Assembly (NCBI RefSeq): GCF_014652535.1
Contig: NZ_BMYZ01000001.1
Coordinates: 1,922,001 to 1,986,000, forward strand
DNA length: 64,000 nucleotides
Reading direction: 5' to 3'
DNA from: Cellvibrio zantedeschiae
GTDB taxonomy: Bacteria; Pseudomonadota; Gammaproteobacteria; Pseudomonadales; Cellvibrionaceae
The notes under the pieces: model-generated
What the model was told of the DNA's origin: nothing
What the model saw: the letters and a program-made list of their open reading frames with translations, nothing else
Database searches by the model: none
Translations under genes and position numbers: made by a program
Shown: positions 17,422 to 26,660 of the stretch, piece after piece
How the letters are laid out: every line of letters starts with the position of its first letter
Position numbering within the stretch: position 1 is the stretch's first letter

Positions 17422-17506
17422 CAACTAAAAATAAGGCCTTATAGCTGATTCACTGCAAGCGCTATATAATTGCCTATCTTTTCTGCTTTTTTGAGCCGCT
17501 TGTGTT

Positions 17507-18220
17507 ATGAACCTTGTGTTATTTTCTGAAGCTGATTTTATTGGCGATAGATTGATTGCGATTCGCGACTCTCGTCGCTTGCAACATATTTCACAAGTCC
17601 ATCAAGTTAAAGTAGGCGAAACACTTAAAGTCGGCCTGCTGAATGGCAATATGGGTTCGGGTTTGGTTGTGCTATATAACGAAACTGAAATTCAATTGGA
17701 AGTCACCTTAACGCAAGCGCCACCAAAACCTTTACCAGTAACTTTGATACTTGCACTGCCCCGCCCTAAAATGTTGAAACGCACCTTGCAAACCATTGCG
17801 ACCCTTGGTGTAAAAAAAATCTATTTAATTAATTCTTATCGTGTTGAAAAAAGCTACTGGCAGACACCATTATTGGAACCTGGTGCAATTTATGAGCATT
17901 TGTTGCTGGGCCTTGAACAAGGTTGCGATACACTTTTACCAGAAGTGCATTTGATAAAACGCTTTAAACCTTTTGTTGAAGATGATTTGAGTTCAATTGT
18001 AGGCTCTACTCGCGCTTTAGTCGCTCACCCTTACACAGACTTGCCCTGCCCTGCACAAATTGACTATGCGATTACGCTGGCCATAGGGCCCGAGGGCGGC
18101 TTTATTCCTTACGAAATTGACTTACTAAAAAAATCGGCGGGATTTACTGCGGTTAATTTAGGGGAAAGAATAATGCGAGTCGAAACTGTTGTGCCTTACT
18201 TGTTAGGTAGGCTTTACTAG
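17507..18220 (+). CDS. rsmE: 16S rRNA (uracil1498-N3)-methyltransferase RsmE
   Basis: RsmE (237 aa) methylates U1498 of 16S rRNA in the assembled small subunit. An N-terminal PUA-like domain (HISQVHQVKVGETLKVGLLN) is followed by a SPOUT domain with LPRPKMLKRTLQTIATLGVK. The SAM-binding trefoil knot shows LAIGPEGGFIPYEIDLL and LGERIMRVETVVPYLLG; the common family form is LGxRILRTETA, so the penultimate motif varies slightly. It stands alone between dnaE2 and a convergent GGDEF-EAL gene. Confidence 0.93.
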   Translation: MNLVLFSEADFIGDRLIAIRDSRRLQHISQVHQVKVGETLKVGLLNGNMGSGLVVLYNETEIQLEVTLTQAPPKPLPVTLILALPRPKMLKRTLQTIATLGVKKIYLINSYRVEKSYWQTPLLEPGAIYEHLLLGLEQGCDTLLPEVHLIKRFKPFVEDDLSSIVGSTRALVAHPYTDLPCPAQIDYAITLAIGPEGGFIPYEIDLLKKSAGFTAVNLGERIMRVETVVPYLLGRLY

Positions 18221-18251
18221 AATTTATTAATTATGCAAAACCAGATCGCAA

Positions 18252-18288
18252 CACAAGATGCAATTAAACATCTTGTGCACGTTTTTTT
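18252..18288 (+). terminator. Terminator after rsmE
   Basis: CACAAGATG and CATCTTGTG form a 9-bp stem with an 8-base loop, then CACG and a run of seven T. It overlaps the last codons and stop of the convergent GGDEF-EAL gene. Confidence 0.7.
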
Positions 18289-20726
18289 GCATCTGCCATT
18301 AATATTTCTTCGAAGTTTTCAATGCTAACAGCTGGGCTTGATAAATAACCTTGATAATAATGACAACCAAATTGCTGTAGAATTTTAAGCTGATCTGTTT
18401 GCTCAACACCCTCCGCAACCAGTTCCATATCCAACAAGCGCCCCATGGTAATAATCGTTTCTACCAATACACGGTCGTTGCGGTCATCAATAATATCGCG
18501 CACAAAGCCTTTATCAATTTTTAAGGTGCTTACCGGCAAACGTTTCAAATAGCTGATTGATGAATATCCTGTACCGAAGTCATCCAGCGAGAAACTAATT
18601 CCATACTCAGACAATACTGTCATGGTGGTAATCGCTTCATCCACGCGCTGGATTACGATGCCTTCGGTAATTTCCATATCCAAAGAATTGGCCGGAATTT
18701 TGTGTTTGTTTAAGGTTTGCACAACGTCATCTACGAACGCGTTACGACGGAATTGACGCGGACTAATATTAATACTTAAACGCGTGCCTTCACGCCACAA
18801 ACCCATTTCATTCCAACGCTCAAGAGTTTTGCACGACTCTTCAAGCACCCATTGCCCTACGTCGATAATCATTCCCGATGTTTCTAATACAGGAATAAAA
18901 TCAATCGGAGAAATAGTGCCTTTGGTAGGATGCTCCCAACGCAATAGCGCTTCTGCTCCCACTACAAAACCGGTCATCACATCAATTTTGGGCTGGTAAT
19001 GTAGCTTAAACTGATACTCATCCAAGGCGCGATGCAAGTCACCTTCCATCACCAATTGACGGCTTACTTTATCGGCCATTTCTTCGTTAAAGAATTCAAT
19101 TGAGTCACGGCCTTTTTCTTTCACTTGATACATGGCTGTATCGGCATAGCGTAATAATTCGTGCACCGAATTATTTTTATCGGGGTAAACCACAACACCC
19201 ACGCTGCAAGTTACGCGCAATTCCATATTGTCATATAAACAGGGTTGCGAAATTACTGTGCGAATTTTTTCACTGATTTCGCCAGCACGCAAAGCAGCGG
19301 TTTCAATATTCTGATCGAGCACGGTAAGTACAACAACGAATTCGTCACCGCTCAACCGCGCCACCAAATCTTCATCGCGCACGGTGTTTTGCAAACGTGT
19401 AGCAACTTCTTGCAACACCCTGTCGCCTACGGGATGTCCCAAAGAATCGTTGATGTTTTTGAATTGATCAAGGTCGATAAACAAAACCGCACCAAAATAT
19501 CCATGACGTTCAGCGCGGCGTAATTCATGCTCAAGGCGTTCAACAAGTTGTAAACGGTTTGGTAAACCGGTGAGCGAATCGTGGTGCGCCATAAATTCCA
19601 TTTTGGCTTGCGCATTTTTACGGTCAGTAATATCCACAGATACAATAAGCGCAACTTTTTCATCATAAAATGCTAAAGGCATAATATGGGTTTGCAAAAA
19701 TAATTGACGACCTGTTGCTGTGATAAAGCGTTCTTCAATCACATCCAGCTCTTCATTACCACGAATCACGCGGTAATCGTTTTGAAGCATGGTGTCTATA
19801 TCAAACACAGAATTTTTGAGCAGCTGGCGCACATGCAAGTTGCGCATTTGCTCTGGTGTAAACCCTAACTCATCCGCAAGTGCTTTATTGGCAAATAAAT
19901 AATAACCGGCAATATTTCTCGCACCGATCATCACAGGAAGGTTATCGATAATTTGACGCAAGTGTTCTTCACTTTTACGCAACGCCAATTCAACGGCCCG
20001 GCGTTTGGCGAGGGACAATTCAACAATATCTAATAAATGATTTGAGTTAACAATTAATTGCGCAAGTTCGTCGCGACGCTTGGGAGGTAATAAAGTTAAA
20101 CGATGAACGCCGGGATGATCGGGATTAATATTGTTAATTTCACGCGAGAGTTTAACCAGTGGCTTGGTCAGCATGAAATAAAATACAAAGAATAGAAGCA
20201 GCACCAACACCATGTTCCGCAATACGCCAAACAACATATTGGAATAGGCACGCGCATAAAACGGGGCGAGCCATTGATCCATATCCACTTTAAAACGGAT
20301 GCTGCCAGAAGTGCCCTCTGCGTAGCCGGGAATGACCAATACATCACCGTATTCTGCAATGGATTGGGAAATTTTTTGGGTGAACCAGCGAGTTGCCGCG
20401 GGATCGCGTTTTACGCTGGCTTGTGAAAGGATATTGCCCTGTTCATCTGCAATAACAACTTCGTAAATGAAGCCGTATTTTAATAAACCGTTTACCACCT
20501 CGTCTGACAACTCTTCATCCAGAGTAGCCACCGAGCGCGCAGCTGGAGGTTTGGCAACAGCGATAACCTGATCAATGAATTTAGCGAGCTCTTTTTGCTG
20601 CTCAAAATAGTCGAACGACGTTTGGATGAAGCTCATTATAAAGCTGAGCACAAAGGCCAGGATGATACCTATCTTGGCCAATTGGAAAGAAATGCCATGA
20701 ATAAACGATGGAGTCTTATCTCGCAT
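18264..20726 (-). CDS. Membrane PAS-GGDEF-EAL cyclic-di-GMP protein
   Basis: An 820-residue inner-membrane sensor of c-di-GMP turnover. Transmembrane segments at about 14-34 and 165-187 flank a periplasmic domain of about 130 residues, followed by a HAMP-like linker, a PAS domain (about 247-365), GGDEF and EAL. The GGDEF active site is SGDEF (459-463), a permitted variant, and RDED five residues before it fits the RxxD inhibitory site. The EAL domain has EALLR (from 592), MEITEG, DDFGTGYSS, LKIDKGF, VAEGVE and YQGY, so phosphodiesterase residues appear complete. Either activity could dominate; the sequence supports a competent phosphodiesterase and a possibly active cyclase. Confidence 0.92.
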   Translation of the reverse strand: MRDKTPSFIHGISFQLAKIGIILAFVLSFIMSFIQTSFDYFEQQKELAKFIDQVIAVAKPPAARSVATLDEELSDEVVNGLLKYGFIYEVVIADEQGNILSQASVKRDPAATRWFTQKISQSIAEYGDVLVIPGYAEGTSGSIRFKVDMDQWLAPFYARAYSNMLFGVLRNMVLVLLLFFVFYFMLTKPLVKLSREINNINPDHPGVHRLTLLPPKRRDELAQLIVNSNHLLDIVELSLAKRRAVELALRKSEEHLRQIIDNLPVMIGARNIAGYYLFANKALADELGFTPEQMRNLHVRQLLKNSVFDIDTMLQNDYRVIRGNEELDVIEERFITATGRQLFLQTHIMPLAFYDEKVALIVSVDITDRKNAQAKMEFMAHHDSLTGLPNRLQLVERLEHELRRAERHGYFGAVLFIDLDQFKNINDSLGHPVGDRVLQEVATRLQNTVRDEDLVARLSGDEFVVVLTVLDQNIETAALRAGEISEKIRTVISQPCLYDNMELRVTCSVGVVVYPDKNNSVHELLRYADTAMYQVKEKGRDSIEFFNEEMADKVSRQLVMEGDLHRALDEYQFKLHYQPKIDVMTGFVVGAEALLRWEHPTKGTISPIDFIPVLETSGMIIDVGQWVLEESCKTLERWNEMGLWREGTRLSINISPRQFRRNAFVDDVVQTLNKHKIPANSLDMEITEGIVIQRVDEAITTMTVLSEYGISFSLDDFGTGYSSISYLKRLPVSTLKIDKGFVRDIIDDRNDRVLVETIITMGRLLDMELVAEGVEQTDQLKILQQFGCHYYQGYLSSPAVSIENFEEILMADAKKRAQDV

Positions 20727-20973
20727 GGATGGGTACTTTCCGCTCTAGGTAATCATTGTTATGGTTCATGAATGACAGATATGACTCTTGCGCATGTATC
20801 GGCTCTCAAGCTCAGAATCACTTGTCCAAGATATGCCTTTTTGCAGTATAGATTAATCTGCCGGATTGGCATAAACAAAACAGGAATTTATCGCTTTTAG
20901 AAACCACGCCCATGTGCATTTTCTAATCGGCTCCTTTGGGCAGTTCATAGAAAACTGGCTATAAAACCTACAT

Positions 20974-20989
20974 TGGCTCAGCTATTGCT
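20974..20989 (+). promoter_or_regulatory. Candidate sigma-54 promoter upstream of the lysozyme-like gene
   Basis: TTGGCTCAGCTATTGC keeps GG and GC at 10-base spacing and matches TGGC and TTGC of the RpoN consensus. The next plus-strand gene starts about 190 bases past the predicted start site, a long leader. One chance match in a 465-bp gap is plausible, so confidence is moderate. Confidence 0.4.
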
Positions 20990-21024
20990 CTATATTTAAA
21001 CAAAGGGTAAGGACACATCATTTG

Positions 21025-21051
21025 GCCAATTTAATGACACTTGAAATTGGC
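21025..21051. repeat. Inverted repeat GCCAATTT-N11-AAATTGGC
   Basis: Two perfect 8-base arms separated by 11 bases lie in the 465-bp gap (20727-21191), about 30-50 bases past the candidate sigma-54 start. The spacing suits a dimeric regulator site or a leader stem. Further on, GCAG recurs at 21147, 21157 and 21167 in a 10-base period just before the ribosome site. No gene is supported in this gap. Confidence 0.5.
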
Positions 21052-21191
21052 TGATTTAACAGCAGATAAGAAATGAATGAACAAATCATAACCAAACAGG
21101 GAAGCACTCTAAGCGGTAGAGGCGTCACAAGCAGTACTTTCACCGCGCAGCTGTAAGCAGTTATGAGCAGCTATAAAAAGTGAGGTCAATG

Positions 21192-21716
21192 ATGGGTATC
21201 TATGTAAACGATTTACGCGAGTTAATTATTCGCCCGGCGCTGGAACATTTAAACGAATGGTCACAAACTGCCGAAAATTTGCTCTTGGGAACGGCGGCGC
21301 AAGAGTCACAACTGGGTTTCAGGGTCCAATCCGACACCGGCGACAGCCTCGGAATTTACGGGATCAAAGCCCAAACCCATATCCGGGTATGGGACGAATT
21401 TTTGGTCACTGATCCTGAATTAGCCTCGCGCCTGCGCGGACTTGCAAGCCAGCAACAGTTTTTGAAATTCCCCCATCAAGAGCTCATTACTAACTTGAGT
21501 TATGCCTCCGGTATGGCTTGGATGATGTACAAACGCTGTCATCTAAAGTTTCCTGCAAATGCTGACATTCATGAACTCGCCAGCTATTGGCTTAACCTTT
21601 ACGCAACTCAAAACGAGTCAATCGCTCAAATAAACAGCAACGAACTAACGTTGGAAAAATTTGCCCAGAACTATCGCACTTTTGTTTTACGTGAAAATAA
21701 AAATTTGGCCGCATGA
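21192..21716 (+). CDS. Phage-type lysozyme/transglycosylase-like protein, orphan
   Basis: A 174-residue soluble protein with no signal peptide. The segment LLLGTAAQESQLGF (Glu38 as candidate catalytic acid), then GIYGIKAQTH and later LITNLSYASGMAWMMYKRCH, resembles a small family found in tailed-phage and prophage gene sets that looks like a lysozyme-fold enzyme; this recognition is from memory of the motif pattern. No phage genes surround it. I chose the ATG at 21192 because GAGG lies 6 bases before it; ATG 21189 and GTG 21180 are alternatives. It may be a domesticated phage gene or a tailocin/structural remnant. Its neighbour slt is an unrelated lytic transglycosylase. Confidence 0.65.
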   Translation: MGIYVNDLRELIIRPALEHLNEWSQTAENLLLGTAAQESQLGFRVQSDTGDSLGIYGIKAQTHIRVWDEFLVTDPELASRLRGLASQQQFLKFPHQELITNLSYASGMAWMMYKRCHLKFPANADIHELASYWLNLYATQNESIAQINSNELTLEKFAQNYRTFVLRENKNLAA

Positions 21717-21926
21717 TGAGACTTGCGGTACTCATTAATGCTTCCAGATGCTTTTCATCACCCAAGATGCAGATTTTTATTGGCGCCTAACGCCAGACAA
21801 AAGCTTTTGTTCAGATTAGCTGCGTAATAGAATAGCCGCATTTGTACGATCTATTTGCAAGACTGTGCCATCAAAATGATTCGCAGAGCTAATAGAAATA
21901 TCGCCGACATTTTTCGAGGTTTAGCA

Positions 21927-23984
21927 ATGCACGTCCGATTTCCCTATAGCTTGCTCGCCAAGAGCTTGCTACTGAGTTTGCTTATTGTTTCTTATGCACA
22001 TGCGGCTACTACTAAACCCGCAAACCAAAAACACTCCAAAGCACCTGCCAAACAATCCCAGGTTTCTGCTAAACAATCCCAAGCCCCTGTCAAACAACTT
22101 CCAGACGTTCCTGTCTCCAGCGCTCGCAAAGCGGAACGCCTTTATTATGTAGAAGCTCAAGCAGCCTTGGATAAAAAGCAATTTTCACGCTACCGCGAAC
22201 TATTGCCGAAGTTAAAAAATTATCCGCTTGTCGCCTACTTGGAATACCAGGAATTAGGTGAGCGTTTAATGACCTTGCCGACGAAAGAGGTTGAACAATT
22301 TTTTAATCGTTATCCCGATGCCTATGTTTCCGAGCGTATGCGTCATCGTTGGTTGCGGGCATTGGCAATTAAAGAGTTATGGTCCGAATACCGCCGCTTT
22401 TACGACAGCAATCTCACCGATCCAGAATTAGCTTGTTTAAATTTGCGAGCTCGACTCGCTACCGGTGACAAAACTGCACTTAAAGAAGTGGAAGTGCTTT
22501 GGAATATTGAAAAGCAACAATCCACAGCTTGTGAACCTGTATTTAAAGAATGGAAAAATGCCGGTTATTTAACACCCGCGCTTTTGTGGAGCCGCCATCA
22601 AAAGGCAGTGAAGGCTGATGAAATTAGTCTTGCTGCAAGCCTTTTGCAAGAGATGTCACCAACCCAACAAGTACCTGCCCTGCTCTATGAAAATATTGCA
22701 CAAAACCCACGTTTAATTTTGCAGCCTGAACACTTTAAAACCCAAACGCCAGAAACGCGCGTCAGCATAGCGCTCGGTTTGGAAAAGTATGCGCAAACAG
22801 ACGCGCAAGAAGCAGCTTTATTATGGAAAATTTATTCCAACCGCAGTGATTTTACCGAAGACGAACGATTGAATATTAGTTACACCATAGCGCGTCAATT
22901 GTTGCGCCAGGATCACGGTAAAGAAGCCGAGCAAATGGTTGCTGCAATACCTAATCTAAGCCGCCCGGATTTAATGGAGGCATTGATTCGCGAAGCCCTG
23001 CTGCAACGGGATTGGGAAAAAGCTTACCGCTGGGTACTGCGTTTGCCGGCCGACAGCAAAAAAACCGAGCGCTGGACCTACTGGCAAGGTCGCATTATGG
23101 AAGAATTAAAAATTAAAGAACTGGAAGGAAAATCTTCAAAAGATTTTTACACCAATGTGGCGAATACTCGCAGCTTTTATGGGTTTTTAGCATCCGACAA
23201 ATTGGGTATCGAATACAGTTTGCTCGACAAACCTTTGAATATTTCTAAAGAAGTTTTAAATAAAGTTGAAAACAATCCCGGAATTCAACGCGCGCGTGAA
23301 TTCTATTTGACAGGAAATTTAGCCGCCGCTAACCGCGAGTGGACGTTTACGACTAACCGCTTGCCCACCACAGAAGAAATGGTAGCGGCCGGCCGTATTG
23401 CGGATCGCTGGGGTTGGTACCGTCAAGCAATTCAAACCATGCAAGATTCAGATTATTGGGATGAGCTATCTGTACGCTTCCCTATTCCTTTTCACGAACA
23501 CGTTAAAGCGGCTTCGCAGCAAACTTCAATAGATCCACATTTTGTTTACGCTATTACTAAACAGGAAAGCGCATTCAATATAGATGCAAAATCGCCTGTA
23601 GGCGCAATGGGCCTGATGCAGTTAATGCCGACCACAGCAAAATCGACAGCGAAAAAAGCGGGCTTGATTTATCGCCCACAGGATTTGTTATTGGCTGAAA
23701 AAAATATCGCATTGGGGAGCCGCTATTTGGAACAGCTGCTCAATTCATTTTCCGGTAATCGAATTTTGGCTGCAGCTGCCTACAACGCTGGCCCATCACG
23801 AGTAAGACAATGGCTTAACAAAGATGACAACAAATTGCCGTACGATGTTTGGATTGAAACTATTCCCTACAAAGAAACCCGTTTGTACGTACAGAATGTT
23901 TTATCTTTTGCGGTGATTTACGCTTACCGTACAGGAAGCAAACAACCTTTTATCACGCCACAAGAAGCAACCAAAACTCTGTAA
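21927..23984 (+). CDS. slt: Soluble lytic murein transglycosylase Slt (Slt70 type)
   Basis: A periplasmic transglycosylase of 685 residues that cleaves peptidoglycan to anhydro-muropeptides. It starts with a signal peptide ending in SYAHA, followed by a Lys/Gln/Ala-rich linker with a repeated AKQSQ motif, then a long helical superdomain of the Slt70 U-ring type, then the SLT domain. The catalytic glutamate is Glu547 in YAITKQESAFN, supported by PVGAMGLMQLMPTTA and ILAAAAYNAGPSRV. The upstream in-frame codons from 21855 are rejected because GAGG lies 8 bases before ATG 21927 and the signal peptide begins there. Confidence 0.94.
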   Translation: MHVRFPYSLLAKSLLLSLLIVSYAHAATTKPANQKHSKAPAKQSQVSAKQSQAPVKQLPDVPVSSARKAERLYYVEAQAALDKKQFSRYRELLPKLKNYPLVAYLEYQELGERLMTLPTKEVEQFFNRYPDAYVSERMRHRWLRALAIKELWSEYRRFYDSNLTDPELACLNLRARLATGDKTALKEVEVLWNIEKQQSTACEPVFKEWKNAGYLTPALLWSRHQKAVKADEISLAASLLQEMSPTQQVPALLYENIAQNPRLILQPEHFKTQTPETRVSIALGLEKYAQTDAQEAALLWKIYSNRSDFTEDERLNISYTIARQLLRQDHGKEAEQMVAAIPNLSRPDLMEALIREALLQRDWEKAYRWVLRLPADSKKTERWTYWQGRIMEELKIKELEGKSSKDFYTNVANTRSFYGFLASDKLGIEYSLLDKPLNISKEVLNKVENNPGIQRAREFYLTGNLAAANREWTFTTNRLPTTEEMVAAGRIADRWGWYRQAIQTMQDSDYWDELSVRFPIPFHEHVKAASQQTSIDPHFVYAITKQESAFNIDAKSPVGAMGLMQLMPTTAKSTAKKAGLIYRPQDLLLAEKNIALGSRYLEQLLNSFSGNRILAAAAYNAGPSRVRQWLNKDDNKLPYDVWIETIPYKETRLYVQNVLSFAVIYAYRTGSKQPFITPQEATKTL

Positions 23985-23995
23985 TATATCAGCAT

Positions 23996-24025
23996 AAAAA
24001 ATGCCCCATCAGGGGCATTTTTTTA
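23996..24025 (+). terminator. Bidirectional terminator between slt and cheV
   Basis: AAAAATGCCCC, loop ATCA, GGGGCATTTTT gives a GC-rich stem with A- and T-tracts on either side, so it can end slt and the convergent second cheV. Confidence 0.9.
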
Positions 24026-24964
24026 TTGTGAACTAATCAATTGCCGCAATCGCTTTTGCACAACCTTGGCCAATTCATCTGGTTGGAATTTTGAGAGAAA
24101 ATCATCACAGCCAACTTTTTCTACCATCGCCTTGTTAAAGCTACCACTCAAAGAAGTATGTAAGACTATGTATAAATTTTTGAGAACGGGATCTTTCCTC
24201 ACTTCAGCCGTCAAACGATAACCATCCATCTCCGGCATTTCAGCGTCCGTTATCAACATGAAAATTTCATCTTCAATTTTACGGCCTTCACGTACCCATT
24301 GCTGAAGTTGTTGAAGAGCTTGCAGACCATCCTGAACATAGAGGACTTCGATTCCTAAGTTTTGCAAAGTTGCCTGAACTTGTTTAACGGCAGTAGGAGA
24401 ATCATCTGCCATTAACACTTTGAGCTTACGCTTTCTCGCTTCCGTCGCTAAATCTGCATCCAGTACCTGCTCAGAAACTTGCGTGTTGTAGGGAATTATA
24501 TCGGCGAGCACGCGTTCCACATCCAGGATTTCAACAAGCTGATCATCTAAACGGGTAATCGCGGTCAAAAAATGGCTACGGCCGGTGCCTTTGGGTGGAG
24601 GAAGAATTAACTCCCAATTCAAATTGATAATCCGATCAACAGCGCCGATTAAAAATGCCTGCACCGAGCGGTTATATTCCGCAACAATCAGGTTGGCATT
24701 CTCGGTGTCGGTGAGCGGCCCACTACCAATCGCGGCGCTGAGATCAATTACGGGTACGGTTTGGCCACGTAAATGGGCTACGCCTTTCACATGTGGGTGA
24801 CTGTGTGGAACGGCGCGCAGCATGGGCAATTTAACGACTTCTTGCACCTTAAAAACATTGATGGCGAACAGCTGCCGCCCCCGCAAACGAAACATCAACA
24901 ACTCGAGGCGATTTTCGCCCACAAGCCTGGTTCGCTGATCAATGGAATCCAATAACTTAGACAT
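24023..24964 (-). CDS. cheV: Chemotaxis coupling protein CheV, second copy
   Basis: A 313-residue CheW-REC protein paralogous to the one at 8523-9479. The CheW domain has NRLELLMFRLRGRQLFAINV and VKGVAHLRGQTVPVIDLSAA; the receiver has VLMADDS, phosphoacceptor Asp240 in TDAEMPEMDG, and Lys in FLSKF. The two copies differ mainly in the linker (about 155-180) and C-terminus. It is not next to other che genes, so it may serve a different receptor set or feed the nearby EAL/HDOD protein; that link is inference. Confidence 0.93.
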   Translation of the reverse strand: MSKLLDSIDQRTRLVGENRLELLMFRLRGRQLFAINVFKVQEVVKLPMLRAVPHSHPHVKGVAHLRGQTVPVIDLSAAIGSGPLTDTENANLIVAEYNRSVQAFLIGAVDRIINLNWELILPPPKGTGRSHFLTAITRLDDQLVEILDVERVLADIIPYNTQVSEQVLDADLATEARKRKLKVLMADDSPTAVKQVQATLQNLGIEVLYVQDGLQALQQLQQWVREGRKIEDEIFMLITDAEMPEMDGYRLTAEVRKDPVLKNLYIVLHTSLSGSFNKAMVEKVGCDDFLSKFQPDELAKVVQKRLRQLISSQ

Positions 24965-25157
24965 TCAATGGCCACAGGTTAACAAGTGAACAAATTTCAG
25001 GGTAATTCCACCCAATCCTTCCTGAGTATAGGCACGATTAACCACAGCCGCTAAAAATTTAACGGGTAAAAGGTGAGGACAATGTCGTATTAATTTGTAT
25101 AGCAAACATATCCAGCTACACTTGGCTTATACCTTATTGGAGCCATTCCCGCTCGCC

Positions 25158-26393
25158 ATGTCAGATTCTCTCCCATTACTAGCGCGCCAACCGATTTTCA
25201 ATACTCAAATGAAAGTGGTTGCTTACGAACTTTTGTGCCGTTCCAGCCACGTCAACCAAGCCAATTTTAGTAATGGCGATGCAGCCAGCTCACAAGTTTT
25301 GCTCAATGCATTTACCGAGTTATCCATTACCAATGTGGTAGGGAAACATCTCGCTTTTATTAATTTCACACGCAACTTGCTGCAAACACCACCGCCCTTC
25401 GACCGCAAACAACTTGTCGTCGAAGTACTTGAAGGCCAGAAAGTAGATGCTGCCATGTTGCACGCACTTAAAGTCCTGCGCGAACACAATTACACCATTG
25501 CGCTTGATGATTTTATTCTTACGCCGGAAACCGAACACCTGATTCCCTACGCAGACATTATCAAGTTGGACGTCCTCCAATTATCTGCACAAGATGTAGT
25601 GTCGCATACCAAACGTCTAAAACCTTTTGGTATTAAATTGCTTGCAGAAAAAGTAGAAACTTATGAAATGCTCGAATTCTGCAAATCTGCAGGTTTCGAT
25701 TTGTTCCAGGGATATTTTCTAGCACGCCCGCAAATTATTTCCGGACGCAAAATGTCCGACAACAAACAATCAGTGTTGCAGTTGCTATCTGCGTTGCAAG
25801 ACCCCGATGTACCTGTCGAAAAAATAGAAAAAATGTTAGCGCGCGATACGGTACTGAGCTTTAAGTTATTGCGCCTGGTGAATTCCGCAGCATTTGGTTT
25901 AGCGCGAAAAGTAGATTCACTTAAACAAGCCATTATGTTGCTTGGCCTGAACAAAATTAAAAACTGGGTCAACATTCTCGCCATGTCGAACCTTGGCGAT
26001 AAACCCCACGAGCTCAGTGTTTCTGCTTTAACGCGTGCGCGTATGTGCGAGTTAATTGCCAATCAATTTAGCGCAAAAACCAAAACTGACGGTTATTTTA
26101 CTGTTGGACTATTATCTACCCTTGATGCATTTATGGATGCACCCATGACCACCCTGCTCGACAGCATTTCACTTAGCGCGCATATTAACGATGCTATTCT
26201 CAATCAGCTCGGCAGCGAAGGCAAAGTCTTGGAAATTACTACCTATTACGAAAAAGGTGAGTGGGAAAAAATTGATTGGGGTTATTTAGAGGGCCACAAT
26301 ATTAACGCTGAGCAACTCGCACAAATTTATGTGGATACTTTAGAGTGGGTAGATAAAACAATTAACGATTTGGGAATTGGCGAGAAAAAATAA
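25158..26393 (+). CDS. EAL-like/HDOD signalling protein (YuxH type)
   Basis: A 411-residue protein with an N-terminal EAL-like domain (about 1-200) and a C-terminal HDOD domain (about 205-395). In place of EAL it has YELLCR (residues 23-28), and the later motif that should read AEGVE is AEKVET, so c-di-GMP hydrolysis is not expected. LARQPIFNTQMKVVAYELL at the start is the standard YuxH N-terminus. The HDOD region contains DTVLSFKLLRLVNSAAFG. I chose ATG 25158 over the upstream TTG because it gives the family start MSDSLPLLARQPIF. HDOD proteins act as signalling adaptors, but targets differ. Confidence 0.88.
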   Translation: MSDSLPLLARQPIFNTQMKVVAYELLCRSSHVNQANFSNGDAASSQVLLNAFTELSITNVVGKHLAFINFTRNLLQTPPPFDRKQLVVEVLEGQKVDAAMLHALKVLREHNYTIALDDFILTPETEHLIPYADIIKLDVLQLSAQDVVSHTKRLKPFGIKLLAEKVETYEMLEFCKSAGFDLFQGYFLARPQIISGRKMSDNKQSVLQLLSALQDPDVPVEKIEKMLARDTVLSFKLLRLVNSAAFGLARKVDSLKQAIMLLGLNKIKNWVNILAMSNLGDKPHELSVSALTRARMCELIANQFSAKTKTDGYFTVGLLSTLDAFMDAPMTTLLDSISLSAHINDAILNQLGSEGKVLEITTYYEKGEWEKIDWGYLEGHNINAEQLAQIYVDTLEWVDKTINDLGIGEKK

Positions 26394-26402
26394 CACAAAG
26401 AT

Positions 26403-26660
26403 TTAAACTGCAACAAGCCCTGCAAAAAACGCATCAACCTGTTCGGCTGTAAAAGGCCAGTTCAATTCATTCGAATAATTAGCTACTCGCAACACAGGAA
26501 TTCGCGTTCCATATTGTTCGATAAGTTTGTCATCTTCAGCAATATCAATCTCACTTAAACGAAACTGATACTGCTGAAGCACAGGCCAAAGAATTGTTTT
26601 TGCTTGTTCGCACAGATGGCAGCCCACAGTGGAATACAAATAAACGTTTACTGCGGCCAT
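26403..26660 (-). CDS. Glutaredoxin-like protein (DUF836 type)
   Basis: A small thioredoxin-fold protein (85 aa). It starts VNVYLYSTVGCHLCEQAKTI, with the redox motif CHLC at about residues 15-18, and ends with the cis-proline segment TRIPVLRV. Such proteins belong to the glutaredoxin-like DUF836 family, whose substrate is unknown. Its start overlaps the FHA gene stop as TAATG, so translation is coupled. Confidence 0.85.
   Translation of the reverse strand: MAAVNVYLYSTVGCHLCEQAKTILWPVLQQYQFRLSEIDIAEDDKLIEQYGTRIPVLRVANYSNELNWPFTAEQVDAFFAGLVAV

Noticed and set aside
11746..17506. tRNA-Arg as attachment site of an island carrying imuA-imuB-dnaE2
   Set aside because: No repeat of the tRNA 3' end was seen after dnaE2 and there is no integrase, so adjacency alone does not support integration.
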